Positions 1 through 6,024 of a stretch of 16,533 nucleotides of DNA are shown here, piece by piece. How positions within the stretch are numbered: the stretch's first letter is position 1; the number at the start of each line of letters is the position of its first letter. The notes under the pieces were generated by a model. The model saw only the letters and a program-made list of their open reading frames with translations, did no database searches and was not told where the DNA came from. A program made the translations under genes and the position numbers. This DNA is from Stenotrophomonas maltophilia (lineage in GTDB: Bacteria; Pseudomonadota; Gammaproteobacteria; Xanthomonadales; Xanthomonadaceae): NCBI GenBank assembly GCA_002387845.1, contig DGLB01000035.1, forward strand, positions 10,888-27,420, written 5' to 3'.

Positions 1-1543
1 CTACCTGCTGTACGACCGCGGCATCGTGCCGCCGCACATCGTGGCCGGCATCAACCTGAACCTGCCGGTGGTCGGCACCCTGCTGCGCAAGGGCGGCGCG
101 TTCTTCATCCGTCGCTCGATCCGCGGCAACGCGCTGTATTCGGCGGTGCTCAGCGAGTACGTGGCGCAGCTGGTCGCCGGTGGCTACTCCATCGAATACT
201 TCGTCGAAGGTGGGCGCTCGCGTACCGGCCGCCTGCTGCAGCCCAAGGGCGGCATGATCTCGATGACGCTGCGTGCGTTCCTGCGCCAGCCGCGCAAGCC
301 GGTGCTGTTCCAGCCGGTGTACATCGGCTATGAAAAGCTGATGGAAGGCGGCAGCTACCTGGACGAACTGTCCGGCCGGCCCAAGGAAAAGGAGTCGATC
401 TGGCAGCTGCTGTGGGGCATTCCCAAGGTGCTCAAGCAGAACTTCGGCCAGGTGGTGGTGAACTTCGGCGAACCGATCGAACTGAACCGCGTGCTGGCCG
501 AGCAGGCTCCGGAGTGGGCGGGCCAGCCGGTGGGCGAGGACGAAAAACCCAGCTGGCTGTCCGGCACGGTGGACCACCTGGCCGAACGCATCCAGGTGCA
601 CATCAACGCCGCGGCGGACGTGAACCCGATCAACCTGCTGGCGCTGGCGCTGCTGTCCACGCCCAAGCATGCGATGGGCGAGGCCGACCTGATCGCGCAG
701 ATCCAGCTGTGCAAGACCCTGCTGGTCGAGATGCCGTATTCGGACCGGGTGACGGTGACCCCGCATTCGCCCGAGCGCATCATCGCCCACGCCGAGGAAA
801 TCAACGTCCTCACCCGCATCAAGCATCCGCTGGGCGATGTGCTCAGCGTCAGCGGCGACACCGCGGTGCTGCTGAGCTACTTCCGCAACAACGTCATCCA
901 TCTGTTCACGGCGTCGTCGTGGGTCGCGTGCTGCTTCCAGAACAACCGCCGCATGAGCCGTACCGGCCTGGTCCAGCTGGGCCGCACGGTGTACCCGTTC
1001 CTGCAGGCCGAGCTGTTCCTGCCGTGGACCGAAGACCAGTTTGCCCAGCGCATCGAGCAGACCATCAACGTGTTCGTGCGCGAAGGCCTGCTGCAGAACG
1101 TGAACGATGATGACGGCGGCATCCTGGCCCGCAACACCGGGCAGACCGACGAAGTGTTCCGCCTGCGCGCCATCGGCCATTCGCTGCAGCAGGCGTTCGA
1201 GCGCTACTACATCGCCATTTCGGTGCTGGTGAAGAACGGCCCCGGCACGCTGGGTGCGGCCGAGCTGGAAAGCCTGTGCCAGCAGGCCGCGCAGCGCCTG
1301 AGCCTGCTGTATGCGCCGGCGGCACCGGAGTTCTTCGACAAAACCCTGTTCCGTGGCTTCATCCAGAAGCTGCGCGAGCTGCGCCTGGTGTGGCCGGACG
1401 AAAACAGCAAGCTGTTGTTCGACCAGCGCCTGGATGCCTGGGCGAAGGATGCCAAGTTCATCCTGGGCCGCGAACTGCGCCACACGATTGAACGGGTGAG
1501 CCCGGAAGCCGCCAAACCCGAGGAACCGGTCGCGGCGGACTGA
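1..1543 (+). CDS. plsB: Glycerol-3-phosphate 1-O-acyltransferase PlsB, 5' end missing
   Basis: The inner-membrane enzyme acylates position 1 of sn-glycerol 3-phosphate, the first step of phospholipid synthesis. The frame is already open at base 2 and runs 513 codons to a TGA at 1541-1543. E. coli PlsB has about 807 residues, so roughly the first third is outside the window. Visible text matches PlsB closely: VPPHIVAGINLNLPVVG, then GGAFFIRR (acyltransferase block II), FVEGGRSRTGR (block III, glycerol-3-phosphate binding) and a block IV segment ending YIGYE. The catalytic HX4D motif should lie only a few residues upstream of the window edge. The Ala/Pro/Glu-rich tail (KPEEPVAAD) looks like a normal end. 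It converges on the small DUF465 gene, 90 bp away. Identification is firm from motif order and spacing. Confidence 0.95.
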   Translation, partial: YLLYDRGIVPPHIVAGINLNLPVVGTLLRKGGAFFIRRSIRGNALYSAVLSEYVAQLVAGGYSIEYFVEGGRSRTGRLLQPKGGMISMTLRAFLRQPRKPVLFQPVYIGYEKLMEGGSYLDELSGRPKEKESIWQLLWGIPKVLKQNFGQVVVNFGEPIELNRVLAEQAPEWAGQPVGEDEKPSWLSGTVDHLAERIQVHINAAADVNPINLLALALLSTPKHAMGEADLIAQIQLCKTLLVEMPYSDRVTVTPHSPERIIAHAEEINVLTRIKHPLGDVLSVSGDTAVLLSYFRNNVIHLFTASSWVACCFQNNRRMSRTGLVQLGRTVYPFLQAELFLPWTEDQFAQRIEQTINVFVREGLLQNVNDDDGGILARNTGQTDEVFRLRAIGHSLQQAFERYYIAISVLVKNGPGTLGAAELESLCQQAAQRLSLLYAPAAPEFFDKTLFRGFIQKLRELRLVWPDENSKLLFDQRLDAWAKDAKFILGRELRHTIERVSPEAAKPEEPVAAD

Positions 1544-1577
1544 TGTAGTCGGATCCCATCGCGTTCGCCAGCACTTC

Positions 1578-1602
1578 GTGGTGCCGGGCGCCGGCCCGGC
1601 AA
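1578..1602. repeat. Hairpin between convergent genes, possible degenerate SMAG/terminator
   Basis: TGCCGGGC (1582-1589) and GCCCGGCA (1594-1601) form a perfect 8-bp stem with a GCCG loop. It sits between the stops of plsB and the DUF465 gene and could end both transcripts, although no T-tract follows. The bases just before the stem read GTGG, one change from the GTAG head of SMAG repeats, so it may be a decayed member; that link is inference. Confidence 0.5.
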
Positions 1603-1633
1603 CCTTGCCGCGCGCAGCGCCGTCTGTCGCGGC

Positions 1634-1840
1634 TTACGCCGGCTCGTCCGGAATCAGCAGATCCTCGAGCCGGGCAATGCAGTCCTTCAAGCGCAGCTTG
1701 TCGCGCTTGAGCCGCTTGGCTTCCAGCTCGTCCTCCCCGTTCGCCGCCATGCGCTGGATCTCTTCGTCCAGGTGCCGGTGCTCCTGCCGAAGGACGGCAA
1801 GACGGGCGCTGATCTCTTCAGGTGTATAGGGCGTCTCCAC
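1634..1840 (-). CDS. Small DUF465 (YdcH-like) coiled-coil protein
   Basis: A 68-residue protein with a highly charged helical body: LRQEHRHLDEEIQRM, then ELEAKRLKRDKLRLKD and a short acidic tail. This is the DUF465/YdcH pattern of two heptad-rich helices with the conserved LKRxKLxLKD core. Function in the family is unknown. I chose the GTG start at 1840 (VETPYTPEEI...) because it gives the usual family length and lies 8 nt after a TATGCT -10 box. The frame can be extended to a TTG at 1903, but that would place the promoter inside the gene and adds a segment unlike the family. It is divergent from ttcA and convergent with plsB. Family assignment is good; the start is moderately certain. Confidence 0.8.
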   Translation of the reverse strand: METPYTPEEISARLAVLRQEHRHLDEEIQRMAANGEDELEAKRLKRDKLRLKDCIARLEDLLIPDEPA

Positions 1841-1848
1841 AGTCCCCG

Positions 1849-1854
1849 AGCATA
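1849..1854 (-). promoter_or_regulatory. -10 box of the DUF465 gene
   Basis: TATGCT on the minus strand, 8 nt before the GTG start. With a standard -12 to -7 placement, transcription would begin near 1842, leaving a 2-nt leader. No convincing -35 was seen. Confidence 0.45.
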
Positions 1855-1923
1855 CACACCCGAGGTGACCGGCGGGGGTGAATGCAGTCACCGTCGGTCT
1901 CAATGCCTGCGAGTGCGAGCCGG

Positions 1924-1929
1924 TAGAAT
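1924..1929 (+). promoter_or_regulatory. -10 box of ttcA, predicting a leaderless mRNA
   Basis: TAGAAT (5 of 6 to consensus) ends exactly 6 nt before the ATG at 1936, so +1 would fall on the A of the start codon. GGTGGG lies directly against the ATG, too close to act as a normal ribosome binding site. No clear -35 is present. Confidence 0.55.
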
Positions 1930-1935
1930 GGTGGG

Positions 1936-2799
1936 ATGACCGCCGTCCTGCCCCTGCCCGATCCCGTCCCCCGCGCCGCGCGCGCGGACGTGGCCGCGCA
2001 GGACAAGCTGGCGCGTCAGCTGCGCCGCCAGGTCGGCCAGGCCATCGCCGATTTCGGCATGATCGAGGACGGCGACCGGGTCATGGTCTGCCTGTCCGGT
2101 GGCAAGGACAGCTACACCCTGCTGGAGGTGCTGCTGCAGCTGCAGAAGAAGGCTCCCATCCGCTTCGAGCTGGTGGCGGTCAATCTTGACCAGAAGCAGC
2201 CGGACTTCCCCGCGCACGTGCTGCCGGACTACCTGCGCCGCATCGGCGTGCCGTATCAGATCATCGAGCAGGACACCTATTCCGTGGTCAGCCGGGTGAT
2301 TCCGGAGGGCCGCACGATGTGTTCGCTGTGCTCGCGGCTGCGTCGTGGCGCACTGTACCGGCATGCCGCCGAGCATGGCTTCAGCAAGATCGCACTGGGC
2401 CACCATCGCGACGACAGCGTGGCCACGTTCTTCCTCAACCTGTTCCACCACGCCAAGCTGTCAGCGATGCCGCCGAAGCTGCGCAGCGACGACGGCCAGC
2501 ACGTGGTGATCCGGCCGCTGGCCTATGTCAGCGAGGCCGATATCACCGCCTACGCGCATGCCAGGGCGTTCCCGATCATCCCGTGCAACCTGTGTGGCAG
2601 CCAGGACAACCTGCAGCGCCGCCAGGTGCAGCAGATGCTGCAGCAGTGGGAGCAGCAGCACCCCGGCCGCATCGACCAGATCGCGCGCGCGCTTGGCAAC
2701 ATCCATCCTTCGCAGCTGGCCGACCCGGCGCTGTTCGACTTCCTGGCGCTGGCCCGTGTGCCCGCGCCTGCAGATACGCCTTCATCTTTCACGAACTGA
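1936..2799 (+). CDS. ttcA: tRNA 2-thiocytidine(32) synthetase TtcA
   Basis: A 287-residue cytoplasmic PP-loop ATPase that thiolates C32 of certain tRNAs. The PP-loop SGGKDS is at residues 54-59. The family's two CxxC motifs are present: CSLC at 129-132 and CNLC at 217-220, the ligands of the oxygen-sensitive Fe-S cluster used for sulfur transfer. GHHRDD at 155-160 is another conserved TtcA stretch. Length is slightly below that of E. coli TtcA. The ATG at 1936 is favoured by the promoter position, which suggests a leaderless message, and by the conserved N-terminal region. rdgC follows after 13 bp, so the two are probably co-transcribed. All key residues are intact. Confidence 0.96.
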   Translation: MTAVLPLPDPVPRAARADVAAQDKLARQLRRQVGQAIADFGMIEDGDRVMVCLSGGKDSYTLLEVLLQLQKKAPIRFELVAVNLDQKQPDFPAHVLPDYLRRIGVPYQIIEQDTYSVVSRVIPEGRTMCSLCSRLRRGALYRHAAEHGFSKIALGHHRDDSVATFFLNLFHHAKLSAMPPKLRSDDGQHVVIRPLAYVSEADITAYAHARAFPIIPCNLCGSQDNLQRRQVQQMLQQWEQQHPGRIDQIARALGNIHPSQLADPALFDFLALARVPAPADTPSSFTN

Positions 2800-2812
2800 C
2801 TTTCGGATCTCC

Positions 2813-3718
2813 ATGTTCTTTCGCAACCTGACGCTGTTCCGCTTCCCCACTGCCACTGATTTCTCCGAAGTCGACACCCTGCTGCCGCAGGTGCTGCTGA
2901 AGCCGGTGGGCCCGCTCGAAATGACGTCGCGCGGCTTCATCTCGCCGTTCGGCCGTGATGAAAAAGAAGTGTTCTCGCACCGCATCGGCGATGCCCTGTG
3001 GCTGGCTGTGGGCGGTGAAGACAAGATCCTGCCCGGCGCAGTGGTCAACGACCTGCTGGCGCGCAAGCTCGAAGAGATCGAGGAGAAGGAAGGGCGCAAG
3101 CCCGGCGGCCGCGAGCGCAAGCGCCTCAAGGACGACCTGCTGCACGAACTGATGCCGCGCGCTTTCGTGAAGAGCTCGCGCACCGATGCGCTGATCGACC
3201 TCACCCACGGTTACGTGGCGGTCGACTGCTCCAGCAGCAAGAAGGGCGAGAACGTGATGTCCGACATCCGTGGCCTGCTCGGCAGCTTCCCGGCGATGCC
3301 GTTGAATGCCGAAGTTGCGCCGCGTTCGATCCTGACCGGCTGGATCGCTGGCGAGCCGCTGCCGACCGGGCTGAGCCTGGGCGAAGAGTGCGAGATGAAG
3401 GATCCGGTCGAAGGTGGCGCGGTGGTCAAGTGCCAGCACCAGGAACTGCGCTGCGACGAGATCGACAAGCATCTGGACGCCGGCAAGCAGGTCACCAAGC
3501 TGGCCCTGGTGTTCGAGGACAACCTCTCGTTCGTGCTGGGTGACGACCTGATCGTGCGCAAGCTGAAGTTCCTGGATGGTGCACTGGACCAGCTGGAACA
3601 CGCCGACGACGATGGCCGCCGCGCCGAGCTGGACGCCCGCTTCGCCCTGCAGAGCGGCGAGATCCGGCGCCTGTTCCTGCTGCTGGAAGAGGCCTTCAAG
3701 CTCAGCAAGGCCGACTGA
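2813..3718 (+). CDS. rdgC: Recombination-associated protein RdgC
   Basis: A 301-residue protein, almost the length of E. coli RdgC. The N-terminus MFFRNLTLFRF, the central DLTHGYVAVDCSSSKKGENV and the C-terminal EIRRLFLLLEEAF are characteristic of the family. RdgC forms ring-shaped dimers on double-stranded DNA and modulates RecA; this is known for the family, not shown here. The ATG at 2813 has a weak GGA 5 nt upstream and lies 13 bp after the ttcA stop, consistent with a two-gene operon. The same frame is open upstream inside ttcA, but that part is an out-of-frame shadow. A SMAG cluster begins 2 bp after the stop and may end the transcript. Confidence 0.95.
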   Translation: MFFRNLTLFRFPTATDFSEVDTLLPQVLLKPVGPLEMTSRGFISPFGRDEKEVFSHRIGDALWLAVGGEDKILPGAVVNDLLARKLEEIEEKEGRKPGGRERKRLKDDLLHELMPRAFVKSSRTDALIDLTHGYVAVDCSSSKKGENVMSDIRGLLGSFPAMPLNAEVAPRSILTGWIAGEPLPTGLSLGEECEMKDPVEGGAVVKCQHQELRCDEIDKHLDAGKQVTKLALVFEDNLSFVLGDDLIVRKLKFLDGALDQLEHADDDGRRAELDARFALQSGEIRRLFLLLEEAFKLSKAD

Positions 3719-3720
3719 CC

Positions 3721-3849
3721 GTAGAGCGGGGCTTGCCCCGCTGCAGGCATCACCGATAGCGGGGCAAGCCCCGCTCTACATTCATCACCGATAGCGGGGC
3801 AAGCCCCGCTCTACATTCATCACCGATAGCGGGGCAAGCCCCGCGCTAC
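3721..3849. repeat. Four-unit SMAG (GTAG) palindrome array with 35-bp tandem period
   Basis: Four 22-bp units each consist of a GTAG (or complementary CTAC) terminus plus an 18-bp palindrome of AGCGGGGC and GCCCCGCT around a 2-nt centre. Unit 1 (3721-3742) is in the GTAG orientation. Units 2 (3758-3779), 3 (3793-3814) and 4 (3828-3849) are inverted. Units 2-4 repeat every 35 bp with identical 13-nt spacers ATTCATCACCGAT, and the 15-nt spacer after unit 1 shares CATCACCGAT. Unit 4 has one T-to-G change next to the CTAC. The array fills most of the 184-bp gap between rdgC and the metallopeptidase gene. Such REP-like repeats are non-autonomous and are thought to be moved by RAYT-type transposases; none is encoded here. 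The hairpins could end or protect the rdgC mRNA. Confidence 0.92.
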
Positions 3850-3890
3850 ATTGGCCCCCCCCGCAGTCATGTGCGGGCCGCTGCGGGCGC

Positions 3891-3896
3891 TATGCT
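3891..3896 (+). promoter_or_regulatory. -10 box of the YgjP-like gene, predicting a leaderless mRNA
   Basis: TATGCT ends 6 nt before the ATG at 3903, placing +1 on the A of ATG. The intervening GTACCC has no Shine-Dalgarno character. The geometry is identical to that at ttcA. No good -35 was found. Confidence 0.55.
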
Positions 3897-3902
3897 GTAC
3901 CC

Positions 3903-4679
3903 ATGTCCGGACTTCTCCGCCGCCTGATCTCACCGGCCCCGCCCACCCTGCAGCGCGACACCGTGCGCCTGCGCCTGGAAGACGCCGAGATCGATGTTCT
4001 GCGCGTGCGCGACCCGCGCGCGCGCAGGATCAAGCTGAGCGTCGACGAGCGCGGCGTGCGCCTGACCCTGCCGCCCCGCGCCAGCCTGGTGATGGGCGAA
4101 CGCTTCCTGCAGGAGCACCGGGGCTGGTTGTCCGAACAGCTGCGTAACTACCAGTCGCACAACCTGCCGCCGCCGCTGGTGATCGGCGAAGCCGGGCTGT
4201 TGCCGCTGCGCGGCGAACTGCTGCCGCTGCGCTGGGAAACCGGCCGTTACGCGCATTTCGAACTGGGCGTGGATGAGGCCTGCCTGCATTGGCCGGCGCG
4301 CGGCACCGACGCCATGCTGAAGCGCACGCTGCGGGAGTTCTATGAGGCGCAGACCCGCGCCGATGTCGGCCAGTGGCTGCCGCGCTACCTGCCCGGCCTG
4401 CCGCGCGCGCCGTCACGGCTGCGGCTGAAGGTGATGTCATCGCAATGGGGCTCGCTGGCCCCGGACGGCAGCATGGCGCTGGATCTGGCGCTGGTGCTGG
4501 GGCGGCCGTCGGCGTTCGAGTACGTGCTGGTGCACGAGCTCTGCCATCTGATCCAGGCCAATCATTCGGCCGCGTTCTGGCAGGAGGTGGAGCAGCGCTT
4601 TCCGACCTGGCGCGAGGAAAGGGATTACTTCCAGCTGGAAGGGCGCAGGCTCAAAGCCATGCTGCGCCAGCTGCTTTGA
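3903..4679 (+). CDS. YgjP/DUF45-type zinc metallopeptidase
   Basis: A 258-residue predicted cytoplasmic protein. The zinc motif HELCH is at 211-215 with a third ligand candidate H221 in NHSAAFW, the HExxH-(x)5-H arrangement of the YgjP-like (DUF45, M48-related) group. Upstream are the family-typical RRIKLSVDERGVRLTLPP (about 41-58) and SSQWGSLAPDGSMALD (179-194). No signal peptide or membrane segment is evident. The substrate is unknown for most members. The start is set by the ATG immediately after a -10 box; no ribosome binding site is visible. It is preceded by the SMAG array and converges on the methylglyoxal synthase gene. The catalytic motif is complete, so it is probably active. Confidence 0.88.
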   Translation: MSGLLRRLISPAPPTLQRDTVRLRLEDAEIDVLRVRDPRARRIKLSVDERGVRLTLPPRASLVMGERFLQEHRGWLSEQLRNYQSHNLPPPLVIGEAGLLPLRGELLPLRWETGRYAHFELGVDEACLHWPARGTDAMLKRTLREFYEAQTRADVGQWLPRYLPGLPRAPSRLRLKVMSSQWGSLAPDGSMALDLALVLGRPSAFEYVLVHELCHLIQANHSAAFWQEVEQRFPTWREERDYFQLEGRRLKAMLRQLL

Positions 4680-4690
4680 CCTGCGCTTGG

Positions 4691-4709
4691 GGACACGCCA
4701 TGCGTGTCC
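4691..4709. terminator. Hairpin between convergent genes
   Basis: GGACACGC (4691-4698) and GCGTGTCC (4702-4709) form an 8-bp perfect stem with a CAT loop, 11 nt after the metallopeptidase stop and 18 nt beyond the mgsA stop. No T-run follows, so it may act as a pausing or mRNA-end structure rather than a classic intrinsic terminator. Confidence 0.5.
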
Positions 4710-4727
4710 GCGTGGTGCCGACGACGA

Positions 4728-5600
4728 TCAACCGGCCGCGCGCTTCGCCGCTGCCTGCGCCCAGCGCGCGGCCACGCGTGGCGCGGTGATGCATACCGCC
4801 TGGTCGGTCACCGTGGTCACCGCGCGCTCCAGCAGCTGGATGTCGGCTTCATGCTGGCGGGCCACATGGGGGTCTTCGAAGAAGATCGCGCGCTGGCAGC
4901 GGCCTTCCAGCACGCGGTCGGCAATCTGCGCGTCGCCGCCCATCGGTCCGCTCTGGTAACGGGTGACCCATTCCTGGTCCTGCGGCCAGCCCTTGCTCCA
5001 GGCCAGTTCATTCAGGCGCTGGCCGGTGGTGCCGGTGCCCACCCGCTGCTGGAAGCGCGCCAGCACGTCGAAGTGTTCGTCGGCAAAGGCCAGCATGGCC
5101 GGCTTCATCGCGTCGTGGGCGATCAGGGCCAGTGTCTGTTGTTCAAAGGCATGCAGGGTGTCGGCCCCCGGGTCGGCAGGGAGGCCGGCGTGCACACGTT
5201 CCACCTCGATCCAGTCGCGTGCGGTGGCCACGGTGGAAATGAACGGCTTGCCGTGGATCACGCACTGGCGCTTGAGCGCGGTGGCTTCGGGGAACACCGA
5301 AGACGGGTCCACCGGGTCCATCAGGTAGATCGCGCCGTCCAGGGTGCGCTCGGGCGTGCCCATGCCCACCACTTCGGCCACCAGCTTCATCAGGCCGCCC
5401 TCGCGGCCGTTGGGGTAGCGGTGCAGGGCAGGCAGGTCCTTGAGGAAGCCCAGGCGCTGGATGGCGTCGTAGGTGCGTCCCACCGCATGCAGTTCCACCC
5501 CCAGTTCGCGCAGGCCGGCCTCGCAGGGGCCGAGCCAACGGAACAGCGCGGCGTGCTTGTCATGGTGATGCAGGCGGTTGGCGGCCAGGCCGATGCGCAT
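4728..5600 (-). CDS. mgsA: Two-domain methylglyoxal synthase-like protein
   Basis: Methylglyoxal synthase converts dihydroxyacetone phosphate to methylglyoxal and phosphate, a glycolytic bypass. The protein has 290 residues, about twice the 152 of E. coli MgsA. The C-terminal half (about 153-280) carries the full catalytic set: AHD at 161-163, GTGTTG at 188-193, GPMGGD at 218-223 with the catalytic Asp223, D243 in FFEDP, H250 and D253. The N-terminal half (2-137) follows the same fold pattern (RIGLAANR, LDGAIYLMDP, PFISTVATARDW), but GTGTTG is replaced by VGRTYD and GPMGGD by NGREGGL. It therefore looks like a catalytically dead duplicate joined by a short linker (138-152). The ATG at 5600 has AAGGA 5 nt upstream, and a frame extending to 5900 is rejected. 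Activity is inferred from the C-terminal residues. The symbol is given for the catalytic domain. Confidence 0.85.
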   Translation of the reverse strand: MRIGLAANRLHHHDKHAALFRWLGPCEAGLRELGVELHAVGRTYDAIQRLGFLKDLPALHRYPNGREGGLMKLVAEVVGMGTPERTLDGAIYLMDPVDPSSVFPEATALKRQCVIHGKPFISTVATARDWIEVERVHAGLPADPGADTLHAFEQQTLALIAHDAMKPAMLAFADEHFDVLARFQQRVGTGTTGQRLNELAWSKGWPQDQEWVTRYQSGPMGGDAQIADRVLEGRCQRAIFFEDPHVARQHEADIQLLERAVTTVTDQAVCITAPRVAARWAQAAAKRAAG

Positions 5601-5628
5601 GGGAATCCTTGCGTGAAGGGTGAAGTGC

Positions 5629-5634
5629 ATTCTA
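5629..5634 (-). promoter_or_regulatory. -10 box of mgsA
   Basis: TAGAAT on the minus strand, predicting a start near 5622 and a 22-nt leader containing AAGGA. The -35 position (about 5652-5657) is poor in sequence and is covered by a dyad. Confidence 0.5.
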
Positions 5635-5642
5635 GCCGCGTG

Positions 5643-5658
5643 AACTTTCGTAAAAGTT
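5643..5658. promoter_or_regulatory. Perfect dyad AACTTT-CGTA-AAAGTT, possible operator
   Basis: A 6-bp perfect inverted repeat around a 4-nt centre in the 129-bp gap between mgsA and the divergent small gene. Relative to the predicted mgsA start it spans about -21 to -36, the -35/spacer region, as expected for a repressor or activator site. It is AT-rich against a GC-rich background. No regulator is assigned. Confidence 0.4.
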
Positions 5659-5729
5659 GCATAGCCGCGATACGGGCCATAACCGACATTGCCAGCCACT
5701 GTCAGCCCGTCAATCAGGACACCCCGGCC

Positions 5730-6020
5730 ATGTCCCTCACCGCATCCCCCCAAGAAACGTCCGTAAAGGCCCTCGCTGCCGACCGCAGCGCCCGCATCCG
5801 CGCGCTGGGCCGCCTGCTGCGCCACGCCGCGCATGGCGACGCCGACGTCCTGCTGGCCGGTCTGGCGCGCATGCTGGATGCGCATATCGGGAACGATCAC
5901 AAGGACGCGGCCAGCAATGGCCGCATCCGCGACCAGCTGGATGACATCGAGCTGCTGATCGCGCTGGAGATTGAACGGGCAGGGGTGAGGACCAGCGCGT
6001 TGTTGTCGTCGGCGGCGTGA
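5730..6020 (+). CDS. Hypothetical 96-residue protein
   Basis: I do not recognise a family. The protein begins MSLTASPQETSVKALAADRS and is mostly predicted helix (IRALGRLLRHA, DVLLAGLARMLDAHI, RDQLDDIELLIALEIERAG), with no signal peptide, membrane span or cysteine. The ATG at 5730 has an AGGA about 10 nt upstream. The frame is open much further back, but only as an antisense shadow of mgsA. Its stop lies 4 bp from the gltD stop on the opposite strand, so the two transcripts must overlap or end within each other. It is divergent from mgsA. It is considered real because it fills a gap between well-defined genes and has a start signal; no function can be assigned. Confidence 0.65.
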   Translation: MSLTASPQETSVKALAADRSARIRALGRLLRHAAHGDADVLLAGLARMLDAHIGNDHKDAASNGRIRDQLDDIELLIALEIERAGVRTSALLSSAA

Positions 6021-6024
6021 AACG

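Noticed and set aside
1928..1939. Tiny ATG-GTG-GGA-TGA frame overlapping the ttcA start
   Set aside because: If transcription starts at 1936 it is not even transcribed; too short to mean anything without further evidence.
2525..2812. N-terminal extension of rdgC inside ttcA
   Set aside because: The region overlaps conserved TtcA residues in another frame, and RdgC proteins start at MFFRNL.
4704..5729. Upstream in-frame extension of the 96-residue gene across mgsA
   Set aside because: It is antisense to conserved MGS motifs; the ATG at 5730 has a ribosome-site candidate and begins a sensible short protein.
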